Source: Paenibacillus doosanensis
GTDB taxonomy: Bacteria > Bacillota > Bacilli > Paenibacillales > NBRC-103111
Reading direction: 5' to 3'
Length of the DNA stretch: 64,000 nt
NCBI RefSeq assembly: GCF_025060755.1
Contig: NZ_JANYUY010000023.1
Span: 1 to 64,000 of the forward strand
Below, piece after piece: positions 25,146 through 35,195 of the stretch. Every line of letters begins with the position of its first letter. Positions within the stretch are counted from its first letter, which is position 1. The notes below the pieces were generated by a model, which saw only the letters and a list, made by a program, of their open reading frames with translations, did no database searches and was not told where the DNA came from. Made by a program: the position numbers and the translations under genes.

Positions 25146-25514
25146 TCACCCTTTCATTGTCATTCCGACCGAAATTCCCGCATACGCAAGAAGCAGTCCG
25201 AGCACATAGCTGGCCGCAACATAGATCAGCAGCGCTTTCCATTCCTTATTTCTAACTAACTGGATGTTTTCGACGTTGAAGGTGGAGAATGTAGTGTAAG
25301 CCCCCATAAACCCCGTTCCGATCAGCAAATAGACGGCGTCTCCCCATGCGGCTCCGGCCAGCAGTCCTAGCAAAAACGATCCGGATAAATTGATCAACAG
25401 CGTAGCCCGCGGCAGTATAGCCGGATAACGCTTATTGAACCACGTGCTGAACCCGTACCGGGCGCACGCCCCCAAAAAACCTCCGATAGCGACAAGAAGC
25501 AAGTTGATTGTCAT
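25146..25514 (-). CDS. crcB: CrcB/Fluc fluoride channel, second subunit
   Basis: A 122-residue protein with four membrane helices. Fluc signatures are GGFLGACARYG (with the conserved Arg), TLLINLSGSFLLG (central Asn) and GTGFMGAYTTFSTFNVE, the Phe-box and Thr track that line the F- pore. The ATG overlaps the stop of the preceding crcB by four bases (ATGA), so the two are made in matched amounts and probably form a heterodimer, as in other Bacillota with paired crcB genes. It exports cytosolic fluoride passively. Confidence 0.95.
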   Translation of the reverse strand: MTINLLLVAIGGFLGACARYGFSTWFNKRYPAILPRATLLINLSGSFLLGLLAGAAWGDAVYLLIGTGFMGAYTTFSTFNVENIQLVRNKEWKALLIYVAASYVLGLLLAYAGISVGMTMKG

Positions 25515-25915
25515 GACGGCTGCACTCCTTTGGATTTCCGGCGCAGCTGGATCTGGAAGATTTCATAACCGGCCCAAGCAAAAACCAGGCCACCGATGAA
25601 GCTCGACATGACATAGAGCAGAGCGCTTCCCCACAACTCGGCATGGATCAGGTTGACGGTCTCCACACTAAACGTGGAAAAAGTCGTAAACGCACCGACA
25701 AACCCCGTTCCAAATCCTAAACGGAGCCATGAAGGCAAGCTCGCCAACGACGCTGCCCAGGTGGAAAACCAGCCCAACATCAAGCATCCGAGCAAATTGA
25801 TGATCAGCGTCCCGAACGGAAAAGGAGACGGCCACCAGCCGTGAATCCACAATCCCATGAGATAACGCAGCAGAGCGCCTGCGGCTCCGAATAAACCTAC
25901 TGCAATGATATTCAT
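25511..25915 (-). CDS. crcB: CrcB/Fluc fluoride channel, first subunit
   Basis: A 134-residue four-helix membrane protein with GAAGALLRYLMG, GTLIINLLGCLMLG and GTGFVGAFTTFSTFSVET, the family's Arg, Asn and Phe/Thr pore motifs. A basic tail (QLRRKSKGVQPS) is opposite in charge distribution to its partner, which fits antiparallel dual-gene topology. AGAGGG lies about ten bases before ATG. A weak hairpin (25956-25989) lies in the 86-base gap after glnA. Confidence 0.95.
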   Translation of the reverse strand: MNIIAVGLFGAAGALLRYLMGLWIHGWWPSPFPFGTLIINLLGCLMLGWFSTWAASLASLPSWLRLGFGTGFVGAFTTFSTFSVETVNLIHAELWGSALLYVMSSFIGGLVFAWAGYEIFQIQLRRKSKGVQPS

Positions 25916-26001
25916 CTTTTCGATTCCCTCTTTTATCCAGTGGCTTCCATTATGAAGACAACTCCCGCCTTAACGGACAGGAATTGTCTTCTGCATGTCA
26001 A

Positions 26002-27339
26002 TTAATACAGTGTAAGATATTGATCGCGCTCCCAGGCGTGAACATGCGTACGGAAAATATCCCATTCGATCTCTTTCAATTCAAGGAAGTGGCTCAGTGC
26101 ATGCTCGCCAAGAGCATCGCAGACGACTTCGCTGCGTCTCAGCTCGTTCAGCGCTTCCTCCAGGGAAGCGGGGAGGCTCGGAATCCCTTCCTGCTCGCGC
26201 TCCTCCTCCGACATCACATAAATGTTGCGGTCCGTCGCTTGAGGCAGCTTCATCTTATGTTTAATGCCGTCCAGTCCCGCTTTCAGCATAACGGCCATAG
26301 CCAGGTACGGATTGGCGGCAGGGTCCGGATTGCGCACTTCGACCCGTGTCCCTAAGCCTCTGGATGCGGGAATGCGGATCATCGGGCTGCGGTTGCTCGC
26401 CGACCAAGCGACATAGCAAGGCGCTTCATATCCGGGAACGAGTCGTTTGTACGAATTGACGGTCGGATTCGTAATCGCTGCGAAAGCGCGGGCATGCCGC
26501 AAAATTCCGGCCATGTAATGACGGGCCGTCGCGCTTAAGCCCAGGCCGTCGCTCTCGTCGTAAAAGGCGTTATGCTGGCCGTTGAACAGCGATTGATGGC
26601 AGTGCATTCCCGATCCGTTAACGCCGAACAGCGGCTTGGGCATGAAGGTGGCATGCAGGCCGTGCTGTCTGGCGATCGTCTTGACGACGAGCTTGAACGT
26701 TTGAATCTGATCCGCCGCGGTCACCGCATCGGCATATTTAAAATCGATTTCATGCTGACCCGGGGCCACCTCGTGGTGAGACGCCTCGATTTCAAATCCC
26801 ATTTCCTCCAACGTTAAGACGATGTCTCTGCGGCAGTTTTCTCCTAAATCCGTAGGAGCCAGGTCAAAGTATCCTCCCTGATCGTTCAGTTCGAGCGTCG
26901 GGTTCCCGTGCGAATCCGTTTTAAATAAGAAAAACTCCGGCTCCGGGCCGACATTCATCGAATCGAATCCCATATCGTGCGCTTCCGTCAAGCAGCGCTT
27001 CAGTATCCCCCGCGGATCTCCGGCAAACGGCGTGCCGTCGGGCATGTAAACATCGCAAATGAGTCTGCCCACCTTGCCGTCCGTCACCCACGGAAAAATA
27101 ACCCATGTATTCAGATCCGGATATAAGTACATATCCGACTCTTCAATCCGCACATAGCCTTCTATGGAGGAACCGTCGAACATGATCTTGTTGTCCAGCG
27201 CTTTTTCCAGCTGGCTCACGGGAATTTCCACATTTTTAATCGTCCCCAGCAAATCGGTGAACTGCAAGCGAATGAAACGAACGTGTTGTTCTTGAGCAAT
27301 GCGCAAAATATCTTCTTTAGAAAAATGACGGTTTGACAT
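26002..27339 (-). CDS. glnA: glutamine synthetase type I in the fluoride operon
   Basis: A 445-residue enzyme making glutamine from glutamate, ammonia and ATP at a two-metal (Mg2+/Mn2+) site. It shows [21 protein letters not shown] (residues about 55-75, with the Arg that mediates glutamine feedback in Bacillus GlnA), [12 protein letters not shown], the flap [13 protein letters not shown] with its Glu, and [12 protein letters not shown]. Length and lack of an adenylylation insert indicate the GSI-alpha class. There is no glnR next to it, unlike the usual glnRA operon, so it is probably an extra copy. It lies 91 bases after enolase, and no terminator separates them, so the riboswitch at 28843 should control both. 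AGAGGA precedes ATG. Confidence 0.95.
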   Translation of the reverse strand: MSNRHFSKEDILRIAQEQHVRFIRLQFTDLLGTIKNVEIPVSQLEKALDNKIMFDGSSIEGYVRIEESDMYLYPDLNTWVIFPWVTDGKVGRLICDVYMPDGTPFAGDPRGILKRCLTEAHDMGFDSMNVGPEPEFFLFKTDSHGNPTLELNDQGGYFDLAPTDLGENCRRDIVLTLEEMGFEIEASHHEVAPGQHEIDFKYADAVTAADQIQTFKLVVKTIARQHGLHATFMPKPLFGVNGSGMHCHQSLFNGQHNAFYDESDGLGLSATARHYMAGILRHARAFAAITNPTVNSYKRLVPGYEAPCYVAWSASNRSPMIRIPASRGLGTRVEVRNPDPAANPYLAMAVMLKAGLDGIKHKMKLPQATDRNIYVMSEEEREQEGIPSLPASLEEALNELRRSEVVCDALGEHALSHFLELKEIEWDIFRTHVHAWERDQYLTLY

Positions 27340-27430
27340 ACAGTCTCTTCCTCTCCGCGTCTTATTTTATATTTATTCGTTCAAACGGCTTTTTCCATGT
27401 ATGGCTTGGATAGACAGCTTGCCGTAAGGT

Positions 27431-28931
<1,501 letters not shown>

Positions 28932-28941
28932 CATTGATGTT

Positions 28942-28972
28942 ATTTTACCTTACGCGGCATTCTTTCGTCAAC
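28942..28972 (-). promoter_or_regulatory. promoter of the leftward fluoride operon
   Basis: Minus strand TTGACG (28967-28972) and TAAAAT (28942-28947), 19-base spacer, with transcription predicted to start about ten bases before the riboswitch. Confidence 0.6.
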
Positions 28973-29017
28973 TGAAATTTTAACTTGCCCGGCTCGAATG
29001 TTTTTTAAAGACAAGCA

Positions 29018-29023
29018 TATAAT
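29018..29023 (+). promoter_or_regulatory. -10 box of the rightward fluoride operon
   Basis: TATAAT at 29018-29023, about 12 bases before the riboswitch aptamer. No good -35 box is seen (TCGAAT is at the right distance). Confidence 0.55.
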
Positions 29024-29033
29024 GGAACAAACT

Positions 29034-29117
29034 ATAGGCGATGGAGTTCGCCGTAACCGCCTCTTAGGCTGATGACTCCTACCAGCGTGTTCACGTTGGT
29101 AGGAGTCTGTTTTTTTT
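29034..29117 (+). promoter_or_regulatory. fluoride riboswitch (crcB motif) for mntP-yitT
   Basis: Plus strand ATAGGCGATGGAGTTCGCC, a CCGCCTCTTAGGC helix, TGATGACTCCTACCA, a loop, TGGTAGGAGTC (ending 29107) and TGTTTTTTTT. The aptamer core is identical to that of the divergent copy at 28843-28931, and the terminator stem is the same 11 bases. It lies 40 bases before the mntP start. Confidence 0.95.
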
Positions 29118-29156
29118 CGGTTATACAATCTTCGCCTGCGGCGGAAAAGGAGATGG

Positions 29157-29714
29157 ATGGATTACATGGAACAAAGCAGCTTTCTATCGCTTCTCATTCT
29201 TGCACTCGCAATGGGAATGGATGCCTTCTCGTTGGGACTCGGCTTCGGCATGATGAGACTGCACTGGAAAAAAATATCCGAGATCAGCGCAGCGGTCGGC
29301 GTCTTCCACCTGTTGATGCCGCTGATCGGCATCGGGATCGGCATGTATGTCAAGATGTTTGTCGGCAGCTTCGTCATAAGAATCGGAGCGCTGCTCTTAA
29401 TCGGGCTGGGACTCATGATCGTATATCATTCCGTCTCGAACCGAAATACACGCTGTGCCCCTCTTATTCCTCTGCACGGATGGCGAATCCTTGTATTTGC
29501 GCTGGGAGCCAGCATCGACGCTTTATCGGCGGGGCTCGGGCTCGGGATGCTCAATCTCGATATTTGGCTGACGGTCACTTTAATCGGTCTCAGCGGAGCT
29601 TTGCTTACGGCCGCCGGATTATTTCTCGGGCAGCATTTCAGAGGTATTTTCGGCGAATATGCGGAAACCGCGGGCGGCGTTATTTTAATCGCATTCGGAC
29701 TTCGGTGGTTTTGA
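29157..29714 (+). CDS. mntP: MntP-family manganese efflux pump under fluoride riboswitch
   Basis: A 185-residue membrane protein with six helices and the internal repeat of MntP (DUF204/YtaF). Each half carries a membrane-embedded Asp: LALAMGMDAFSLGLGFGM and LGASIDALSAGLGLGML. The family exports Mn2+ and in other bacteria is controlled by MntR or the yybP-ykoY Mn2+ riboswitch; here the leader is a fluoride riboswitch instead. AAAAGGAG lies four to five bases before ATG at 29157; ATG at 29166 is a less likely alternative. An altered substrate within the fluoride island is possible. Confidence 0.9.
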   Translation: MDYMEQSSFLSLLILALAMGMDAFSLGLGFGMMRLHWKKISEISAAVGVFHLLMPLIGIGIGMYVKMFVGSFVIRIGALLLIGLGLMIVYHSVSNRNTRCAPLIPLHGWRILVFALGASIDALSAGLGLGMLNLDIWLTVTLIGLSGALLTAAGLFLGQHFRGIFGEYAETAGGVILIAFGLRWF

Positions 29715-29739
29715 CAAAACATTCAAGGAGGGGACGATC

Positions 29740-30369
29740 GTGATCGCCAAATTATTCGCCATACTGCTCGGCTCCTTCCTGCTGTCCGTCGGCATTAATT
29801 TTTTCCTTATCCCTCATAAGCTTCTGGACGGCGGATTTATCGGCATCGCCTTGCTTTTTAATTATTTGCTGGATTATCACGTAGGCTGGACCAACCTGGT
29901 CTGCAGCATTCCCGTTTATATTTACGCCTGGTTCCGCCGCCGCTCCTACTTTTACAACAGTGTCCTCGGGCTGCTTGTCTCTTCCCTTGCTCTCGACATG
30001 CTCCGATATTTGGAGCAAGCGGGCATCGGCAGTCATATGGACCCTTTATTTTGTTCGATTGCCGGAGGCGTGCTGGTCGGCGCCGGTTCGGGCCTCATGC
30101 TTCGGCACAAAATAAGCACGGAAGGCTCCGATCTTCTCGGCTTGTTCTTATCGGAGTTCTTCTCGATCAACGTAGGCATTGCCGTTCTATTTATCGATGC
30201 ATTAATTATCGGCCTTCAAGCATTCATTCTTAGCGATGACCCGCTCCTTCTGTCTGCGATTATGATTATGGCCGTGAGTGTCGTCACCGGCTTGTTTACC
30301 TTCGACGCTTCCGCGTTCGAACGTTCGGATTGGCGCCCCCTCCCTCTGCCGCCCAAGCGCAATAAATAA
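29740..30369 (+). CDS. YitT-like membrane protein (five-helix core, no DUF2179)
   Basis: A 209-residue inner membrane protein starting at GTG with AAGGAGGGG five bases upstream, 25 bases after mntP. Helices carry SFLLSVGINFFLIPHKLLDGGFIGIALLFNYL (about 11-42, read as two parts) and CSIAGGVLVGAGSGLMLRHKISTEGSDLLG, the conserved GGxxGIA and GSDLL motifs of the YitT/DUF161 family. It lacks the C-terminal soluble DUF2179 domain that brings most YitT proteins to about 280 residues. Transport function is suspected but unproven. Operon position puts it under the fluoride riboswitch. Confidence 0.85.
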   Translation: MIAKLFAILLGSFLLSVGINFFLIPHKLLDGGFIGIALLFNYLLDYHVGWTNLVCSIPVYIYAWFRRRSYFYNSVLGLLVSSLALDMLRYLEQAGIGSHMDPLFCSIAGGVLVGAGSGLMLRHKISTEGSDLLGLFLSEFFSINVGIAVLFIDALIIGLQAFILSDDPLLLSAIMIMAVSVVTGLFTFDASAFERSDWRPLPLPPKRNK

Positions 30370-30467
30370 AGCCCTATTGTGAAGCCGTTGATCTTTACGG
30401 ATTTGACGTTCATGCACCATCGTTCATTGGGCCGTATACAATGGAAAAAAAAGGAGGTGAACCGGAA

Positions 30468-30647
30468 TTGCCGGAAATGAAAACTAATTTGCCGCCAGAT
30501 CAATATAAAATATATTTATATTTTCTGGATAGAATGGATCACGCCGATACCAAAGAAGAAGTCGAGCTGTATTTCGACAAGGCAATGGAAATCATCGCTC
30601 AAGCCAATTCCCGCTACAAACGATTGAGTCATGATCATGACTTATGA
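30468..30647 (+). CDS. small hypothetical protein at end of fluoride island
   Basis: A 59-residue protein if read from TTG at 30468, eight bases after a perfect AAGGAGGTG; ATG at 30477 is also possible, while ATG at 30441 would place the ribosome site inside the gene. It is predicted soluble and helical: NLPPDQYKIYLYFLDRMDH, TKEEVELYFDKAMEIIAQAN, then a basic-histidine tail RYKRLSHDHDL. No family was recognised. The 98 bases after yitT show no terminator, so it may belong to the same transcript. Confidence 0.6.
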   Translation: MPEMKTNLPPDQYKIYLYFLDRMDHADTKEEVELYFDKAMEIIAQANSRYKRLSHDHDL

Positions 30648-30770
30648 TAAAAAAACGGAGTACTCAGCGAGCGCGGAGCGTCCGACATCCAGGGCCTTCG
30701 GACGACTCCCGCCTCCCGTCCCTGCCTCCCCGATCACCCGGAGCGAACCCGGTATGAACGCTGCAAAAGA

Positions 30771-30801
30771 TTGCGGCTGCGCTCCGCCGATTTGGTATAA
30801 T
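30771..30801 (+). promoter_or_regulatory. promoter candidate for the AraC-type gene
   Basis: Extended -10 TTTGGTATAAT (TATAAT at 30796-30801) with a weak TTGCGG 19 bases upstream. Confidence 0.45.
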
Positions 30802-30864
30802 GGAATCGAACGAATTGCGTATCGATCCATCCGCCATTAGCACGAAGGAGGCCGTCCCACCGCC

Positions 30865-32091
30865 ATGAACCCCATGTTTAATATCACCGAATTGCAAACG
30901 ATATGCAGGCTGTTTTACGCCGCTGTCGGCCTGCCCGTCCATTATCTTCACCCTGCGGAAGGTGTGTCGTTTCATTATCCCGAGCAGCAGACACTGCAAT
31001 TTCCCGGAGGCGGGGATGACGGCGAAACGCTTCTCGGCCCGGCCAAGCCGACGGATAAGCCGGCGATGCTCACGCTGAACGGCATCGAATATTATGCGAC
31101 CCTGCCGCATGAGCCGGACGGCGGCCTGTTCGTACTCGGTCCCGTTACATTCCGGGAAGCGACGGACGATATAATTTCCGGGTTATTGAACGATTACAAT
31201 CAGAGCTTTAAAAACCGCGGCGAATGGATGCGCCATTTTCAGACGGTCCCCTTGATGCGCAAAGAACAGCTGCAGCACGCCTGCCAATTATTTTATTATG
31301 TATTGTATAAAATCGAGCTGCGGCCCGAACATATTGCGGACGTATCCTGGAGTGAGGACGGCGGCGCGAAAGTAAGCGACAATGTCGATCTCGCCTTAAT
31401 CCATCAACGGGACAAGCTGCTGCTCCACCCCGACCTCCAGTACGAGCGGACGCTAATGCAGTTGATCCGCGAGGGACAGACAGAACAGCTGCGCAAGCAA
31501 ATCGCCGCCCATCCCCAGCAGCCCGCCGTACTGGCGAAGAAAAGCCTGGTGCGCAACGCCAAAAACTTCTCGATCTGCTCGGTCACCCTAGCTACGCGGG
31601 CGGCGATCGACGGCGGGTTGAACAGCGAGGTGGCGCGGACGATGAGCGATATTTATATACAGCAAATCGAGGAGCTGACGACGGTCACCGAGGTGATCAA
31701 AAAACGCAACGAGATGTTCGCGGAATTTGCCGGCCGGGTCAAGCAGGTGCGGGAAGCCTCCTACTCCAAAACGGTGCTGACCTGCATCAACTATATTTTC
31801 AATCATCTGTACGAAGACATTACGCTTGCCGGTCTCGCCGGTATGGCCGGTCTGCATCCCAACTATTTATCCCAGCTGTTCAAAAAAGAACTCGGCCTGT
31901 CCGTCAGCGAATATATACAGAAGGAAAAAGTCGAGGAAGCCAAAAAGCTGCTGCGGCTCAGCTCCCTGACCTTGGCGGAAATTTGCTCGCGCCTTAACTT
32001 CAACGATCAAAGCTATTTCACCAAGGTGTTCAAAAAGTACGCCCATGCGACGCCGAAGCAATACCGCTCCCGGCTTTCTCCCGAATCGTGA
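30865..32091 (+). CDS. AraC-family regulator
   Basis: A 408-residue regulator. A long N-terminal sensing region (about 1-290) without a clear known domain is followed by a helical linker and the AraC DNA-binding domain: YEDITLAGLAGMAGLHPNYLSQLFKKELG and LAEICSRLNFNDQSYFTKVFKKY, ending in the usual TPKQYR. It converges on the transporter and sulfatase genes and is the likely controller of them. AAGGAGG lies 13 bases before ATG. Confidence 0.9.
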   Translation: MNPMFNITELQTICRLFYAAVGLPVHYLHPAEGVSFHYPEQQTLQFPGGGDDGETLLGPAKPTDKPAMLTLNGIEYYATLPHEPDGGLFVLGPVTFREATDDIISGLLNDYNQSFKNRGEWMRHFQTVPLMRKEQLQHACQLFYYVLYKIELRPEHIADVSWSEDGGAKVSDNVDLALIHQRDKLLLHPDLQYERTLMQLIREGQTEQLRKQIAAHPQQPAVLAKKSLVRNAKNFSICSVTLATRAAIDGGLNSEVARTMSDIYIQQIEELTTVTEVIKKRNEMFAEFAGRVKQVREASYSKTVLTCINYIFNHLYEDITLAGLAGMAGLHPNYLSQLFKKELGLSVSEYIQKEKVEEAKKLLRLSSLTLAEICSRLNFNDQSYFTKVFKKYAHATPKQYRSRLSPES

Positions 32092-32103
32092 TGCGGCAGA
32101 CAA

Positions 32104-32160
32104 AAGAGGCTCTCCGCCCCCGCGGCTGAATATATCAGACCGTGAGCGTAAAAGCCTCTT
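32104..32160. terminator. shared terminator between convergent genes
   Basis: AAGAGGCT (32104-32111) pairs with AGCCTCTT (32153-32160) around an internal loop. It lies between the AraC gene and the transporter stop at 32165. Confidence 0.6.
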
Positions 32161-32164
32161 GGGG

Positions 32165-33529
32165 CTAAGACAGCGTCGTTGTTCTCGCCTCGATTTCGCT
32201 GACGTACCGCTTGAACGTTTTGTCGTCCAGCTTGTAGAAGGCGAGTACGGCGATACCGATGATCGAGCCGGCGATCGGGATCACGGTGACCATCACCAGA
32301 ATGCCATGAAGCGCTCCGGCGGTTTGCGCCGCATTGGGCACATACCCGATGGCCGTCAGTATCGCGCCCGATATTTTCGAGCCGACCGCCTGCGACAGCA
32401 GCTGCACGAAGATAAAGGCCGAATAGATCGTGCCTTCGGAACGGACTCCGGTGCGCCACGTGCCGTATTCGATCGTGTCGGGCACCATCGCCCAGAGCAG
32501 CGGAATCGTCAGGCCGAAGCCGAGATAGCTGACGCCTCCGAAGAAGAAGATCGACTCCATGCTTGAATGCAGCATGTAGAAGCCTGCAAGGCCGACGATC
32601 ACGATCGTCTGGCTGATGATGCCGACATTGCGCTTGCCCCACTTGGCTACCAGCAGCGGATTGAGCAGAATGCCGATAATTTGGATCGTGAAGCCGACAA
32701 GCGAGTACACCGAGAACAGATCCGCATTGCCGACGTTATATTTAAAAAAATACAGCGACGCGGCGTTTTTCGTAGACAAGGACAGCGTGTTCACCAAAAT
32801 AAACAACAGCAGCCACAGCAAATATTTGTTCAGCAGCACCGTCTTCAGCTGATTCGACAGCGTCAGCTGCGGCGCACTTTCTCCCCCTGCTTGCGGCTTC
32901 ACAGGAGGCCGGTGCCCGACCCCGCGGGTGCCGAAAAAAGTAATCAGCATCGTGATCACAAGAACGGCCCCGTACATCGTATATACCGCGTGGAAACCGC
33001 CGGCTTCCGTGGAGAACGAGTGAATCATCGGCAAGGTGGCGCTGCTGACGATCAGTCCGCCGAATTGGCCGAGGAACACCTTGATCGAGGAAATGCGGGA
33101 GCGGGCGTAGTAATCGTCCGACATCGCCGCAAGCGTCGAGCTGTACGGAATGTTAATAATCGAATAGATGACGTTGAACAGAATGTACGTAATGTAGGCG
33201 TACACGATTTTACCGGATGCGTCCGTACTCGGAACGGAGAACACAAGCAGCCCGATAACGGCCAAAGGCACGCAGCCGAACAAAAAATACGGACGGAATT
33301 TCCCCCAGCGCGTGTTCGTCCGGTCGACCAGCACACCCATCAGCGGATTGGTCACCAGATTGACCAGCTGCGCCACGAACATCAGAGTGCCCGCCGCTGC
33401 CGCGGTAATGCCCATATTGTCGGTATAGAAATAGAGCAGATAGGTGGAGATGGAGCTGAAAAACAAATTAAGCCCGAAATTGCCGGATGCGTAACTGAAC
33501 ACCTGCTTATAGTTCAATCGGCTGGCCAT
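32165..33529 (-). CDS. GPH-type glycoside/uronide:cation symporter
   Basis: A 454-residue protein with 12 membrane segments of the MelB/GusB (GPH) superfamily: YASGNFGLNLFFSSISTYLLYFY at the N-terminus, the loop NPLMGVLVDRTNTRWGKFRPYFLFG (the D-R-T-x-x-R-W-G-K-x-R-P motif) and NIPYSSTLAAMSDDYYARSRI. Members import melibiose, glucuronides and similar oligosaccharide products together with Na+ or H+. It lies 29 bases after the sulfatase gene, so it probably imports the sugar that the sulfatase then desulfates. Confidence 0.92.
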   Translation of the reverse strand: MASRLNYKQVFSYASGNFGLNLFFSSISTYLLYFYTDNMGITAAAAGTLMFVAQLVNLVTNPLMGVLVDRTNTRWGKFRPYFLFGCVPLAVIGLLVFSVPSTDASGKIVYAYITYILFNVIYSIINIPYSSTLAAMSDDYYARSRISSIKVFLGQFGGLIVSSATLPMIHSFSTEAGGFHAVYTMYGAVLVITMLITFFGTRGVGHRPPVKPQAGGESAPQLTLSNQLKTVLLNKYLLWLLLFILVNTLSLSTKNAASLYFFKYNVGNADLFSVYSLVGFTIQIIGILLNPLLVAKWGKRNVGIISQTIVIVGLAGFYMLHSSMESIFFFGGVSYLGFGLTIPLLWAMVPDTIEYGTWRTGVRSEGTIYSAFIFVQLLSQAVGSKISGAILTAIGYVPNAAQTAGALHGILVMVTVIPIAGSIIGIAVLAFYKLDDKTFKRYVSEIEARTTTLS

Positions 33530-33558
33530 GATGATGTCCCCTTTGCCATGAAATCGGT

Positions 33559-35043
33559 CTATTTCAAAATAAACATGCCCATGTTGCTGTCACGGGGAAC
33601 GATGTCCGATGTTTCGATATACCATTCGAGCATCCTCTGCTCCAGCTGCCGCCGGATATCGGCGTAGGAAGCATCGTCATATACGTTGTGCAGCTCGCCG
33701 GGATCGCTTTGCAAGTCGTACAGCTCGCTTGCGTCATCGGTCCGCTTCACCAGCTTATACTGCATCGTTCTTAGCATCGTAGCGCGGCATACGCTATCCG
33801 GATGCTCCTGCTGCTGCCTGGCCTTGGGCCAATAAAAGCTGTCCGGATTGTTCGCGAACCAGGCGTCCCGAACCGGATCGCCTTCAAAGCAGTGCGGCTC
33901 CCGCTTGTTATAGCCTCCGTCGGCAAACACCGCCCGCTCCGGATCGCCGGCCGCTCCGAACAGCTGCGGGACGAGGGAGACGGCGAAATGGTCGTGCTCC
34001 GCCCGCGTGCCGGCCAGCTCCAGCATCGTCGGCATAATGTCGAACAGCTCCACCTGTTCGCGGACGACATGCCCCTTGCGGTTGCCCGGAGCTCGCACGA
34101 TAAGGGGCACGCGGGTCAGACAATCCTCCATCGCGTTAGGCCATTTCTCCACCAATCCGTAATCCCCGGCATAGTCGCCGTGATCCGACGACACGATCAC
34201 GGTCGTATTATCTTCCCATCCGTGAGAAGAAAGCGCCTCCATTAACCGCCCGAATTGATCGTCCACATAGCTGATCATTCCCAAATAAATCGCTTGAATC
34301 TTGCGCAGCGTATCGTCGGTAATCCGGTCCAGCCTGCGGTAAGAACGGATCAGCTCATGATACGACGGTTTGTCCGGCAGCCCGGACGGCTTCAGCGGGG
34401 CCAGCGCTTCCGGATCGTACATGCTGTAGTAAGGCTCCGGCACGACGTACGGGGCATGCGGCAGCAGCGTCGGCAGGAACAGGACGAACGGCTTCTCGCG
34501 CGCTTCGTCCGATTGCAGGAAGCGGATCGCCTTCTCCACGCTCAGCTCGGTCTCCGTAGGCTCCTCCCCTCCCTCGGAATGCGGCTTCAGCAAAAAGCTG
34601 TAAAACCGTTCATCGTCCGGATCAAACGGATTCTCGGAGCGGAACTCGCCGCGCATCGATCTCTCCAGTTCTTCCCTGGTCTGATACGCTTCGTCTCCCA
34701 ATATTTCCTCCAAATATTCGTTGCAGTACGTATGATTTTTGCCGAACCATTTTATCTGATAACCGGCTTGCTTCAAATAACGGAACAGGCTCGGCTCATG
34801 CGGCCGCAGCAAATGCCATAGCGTCCGGTGCCCGGACACATGCGGGTACAGTCCGGTCATCAGGCTGCAGCGGGACGGCGAGCAGACGGTATTTTGCACA
34901 TGGCATTGATCGAACCGCACTCCCTCTGCGGCTAGATTATCCAGATGCGGGGTCTTGACTAACGGGTGACCGTAGCAGCCAATACTTTCCGCCCGCATTT
35001 CGTCCGGGAAAAAAAACACAAAGTTCATATGCTGTTGTGACAT
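33559..35043 (-). CDS. type I sulfatase (Cys-type, formylglycine)
   Basis: A 494-residue enzyme without a signal peptide, so it acts in the cytosol on imported sulfated sugars. The active-site signature TVCSPSRCSLMTG gives Cys54, the residue converted to formylglycine. Metal ligands are at the N-terminus (FFPDEMRAESIGCYGHP, with Asp-Glu in place of the usual Asp-Asp) and in VSSDHGDYAGDYGLVEKWPN. KWFGKNHTYC holds the catalytic Lys. The ATG at 35043 follows AAAGGAATG by about ten bases; the frame extends upstream but without a site. An anaerobic or aerobic formylglycine-generating enzyme must be encoded elsewhere. Confidence 0.92.
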   Translation of the reverse strand: MSQQHMNFVFFFPDEMRAESIGCYGHPLVKTPHLDNLAAEGVRFDQCHVQNTVCSPSRCSLMTGLYPHVSGHRTLWHLLRPHEPSLFRYLKQAGYQIKWFGKNHTYCNEYLEEILGDEAYQTREELERSMRGEFRSENPFDPDDERFYSFLLKPHSEGGEEPTETELSVEKAIRFLQSDEAREKPFVLFLPTLLPHAPYVVPEPYYSMYDPEALAPLKPSGLPDKPSYHELIRSYRRLDRITDDTLRKIQAIYLGMISYVDDQFGRLMEALSSHGWEDNTTVIVSSDHGDYAGDYGLVEKWPNAMEDCLTRVPLIVRAPGNRKGHVVREQVELFDIMPTMLELAGTRAEHDHFAVSLVPQLFGAAGDPERAVFADGGYNKREPHCFEGDPVRDAWFANNPDSFYWPKARQQQEHPDSVCRATMLRTMQYKLVKRTDDASELYDLQSDPGELHNVYDDASYADIRRQLEQRMLEWYIETSDIVPRDSNMGMFILK

Positions 35044-35195
35044 TAGAATCATTCCTTTCCATTCGTTTATTCGATTAACCGCTTTCATCAAGTTTACGCT
35101 CTCATCTTAATCAAAACCGTTTTGAATTTATGGTATTATTCTAATATTTTTGGAATCGATTCTTTGTTATTTTTCTCCACCGGCAAAAAAAGCCG

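Noticed and set aside
29034-29117. yybP-ykoY Mn2+ riboswitch, expected before mntP
   Set aside because: The sequence matches the crcB fluoride aptamer (GGCGATGGAGTTCGCC) and its twin, not the yybP-ykoY motif.
30642-30830. minus-strand 62-codon frame before the AraC gene
   Set aside because: No ribosome site and it covers the promoter candidate for the AraC gene.
32567-33667. 366-codon plus-strand frame rich in Arg, Gln and Asp
   Set aside because: Shadow of the GPH transporter; composition is typical of antisense to membrane proteins.
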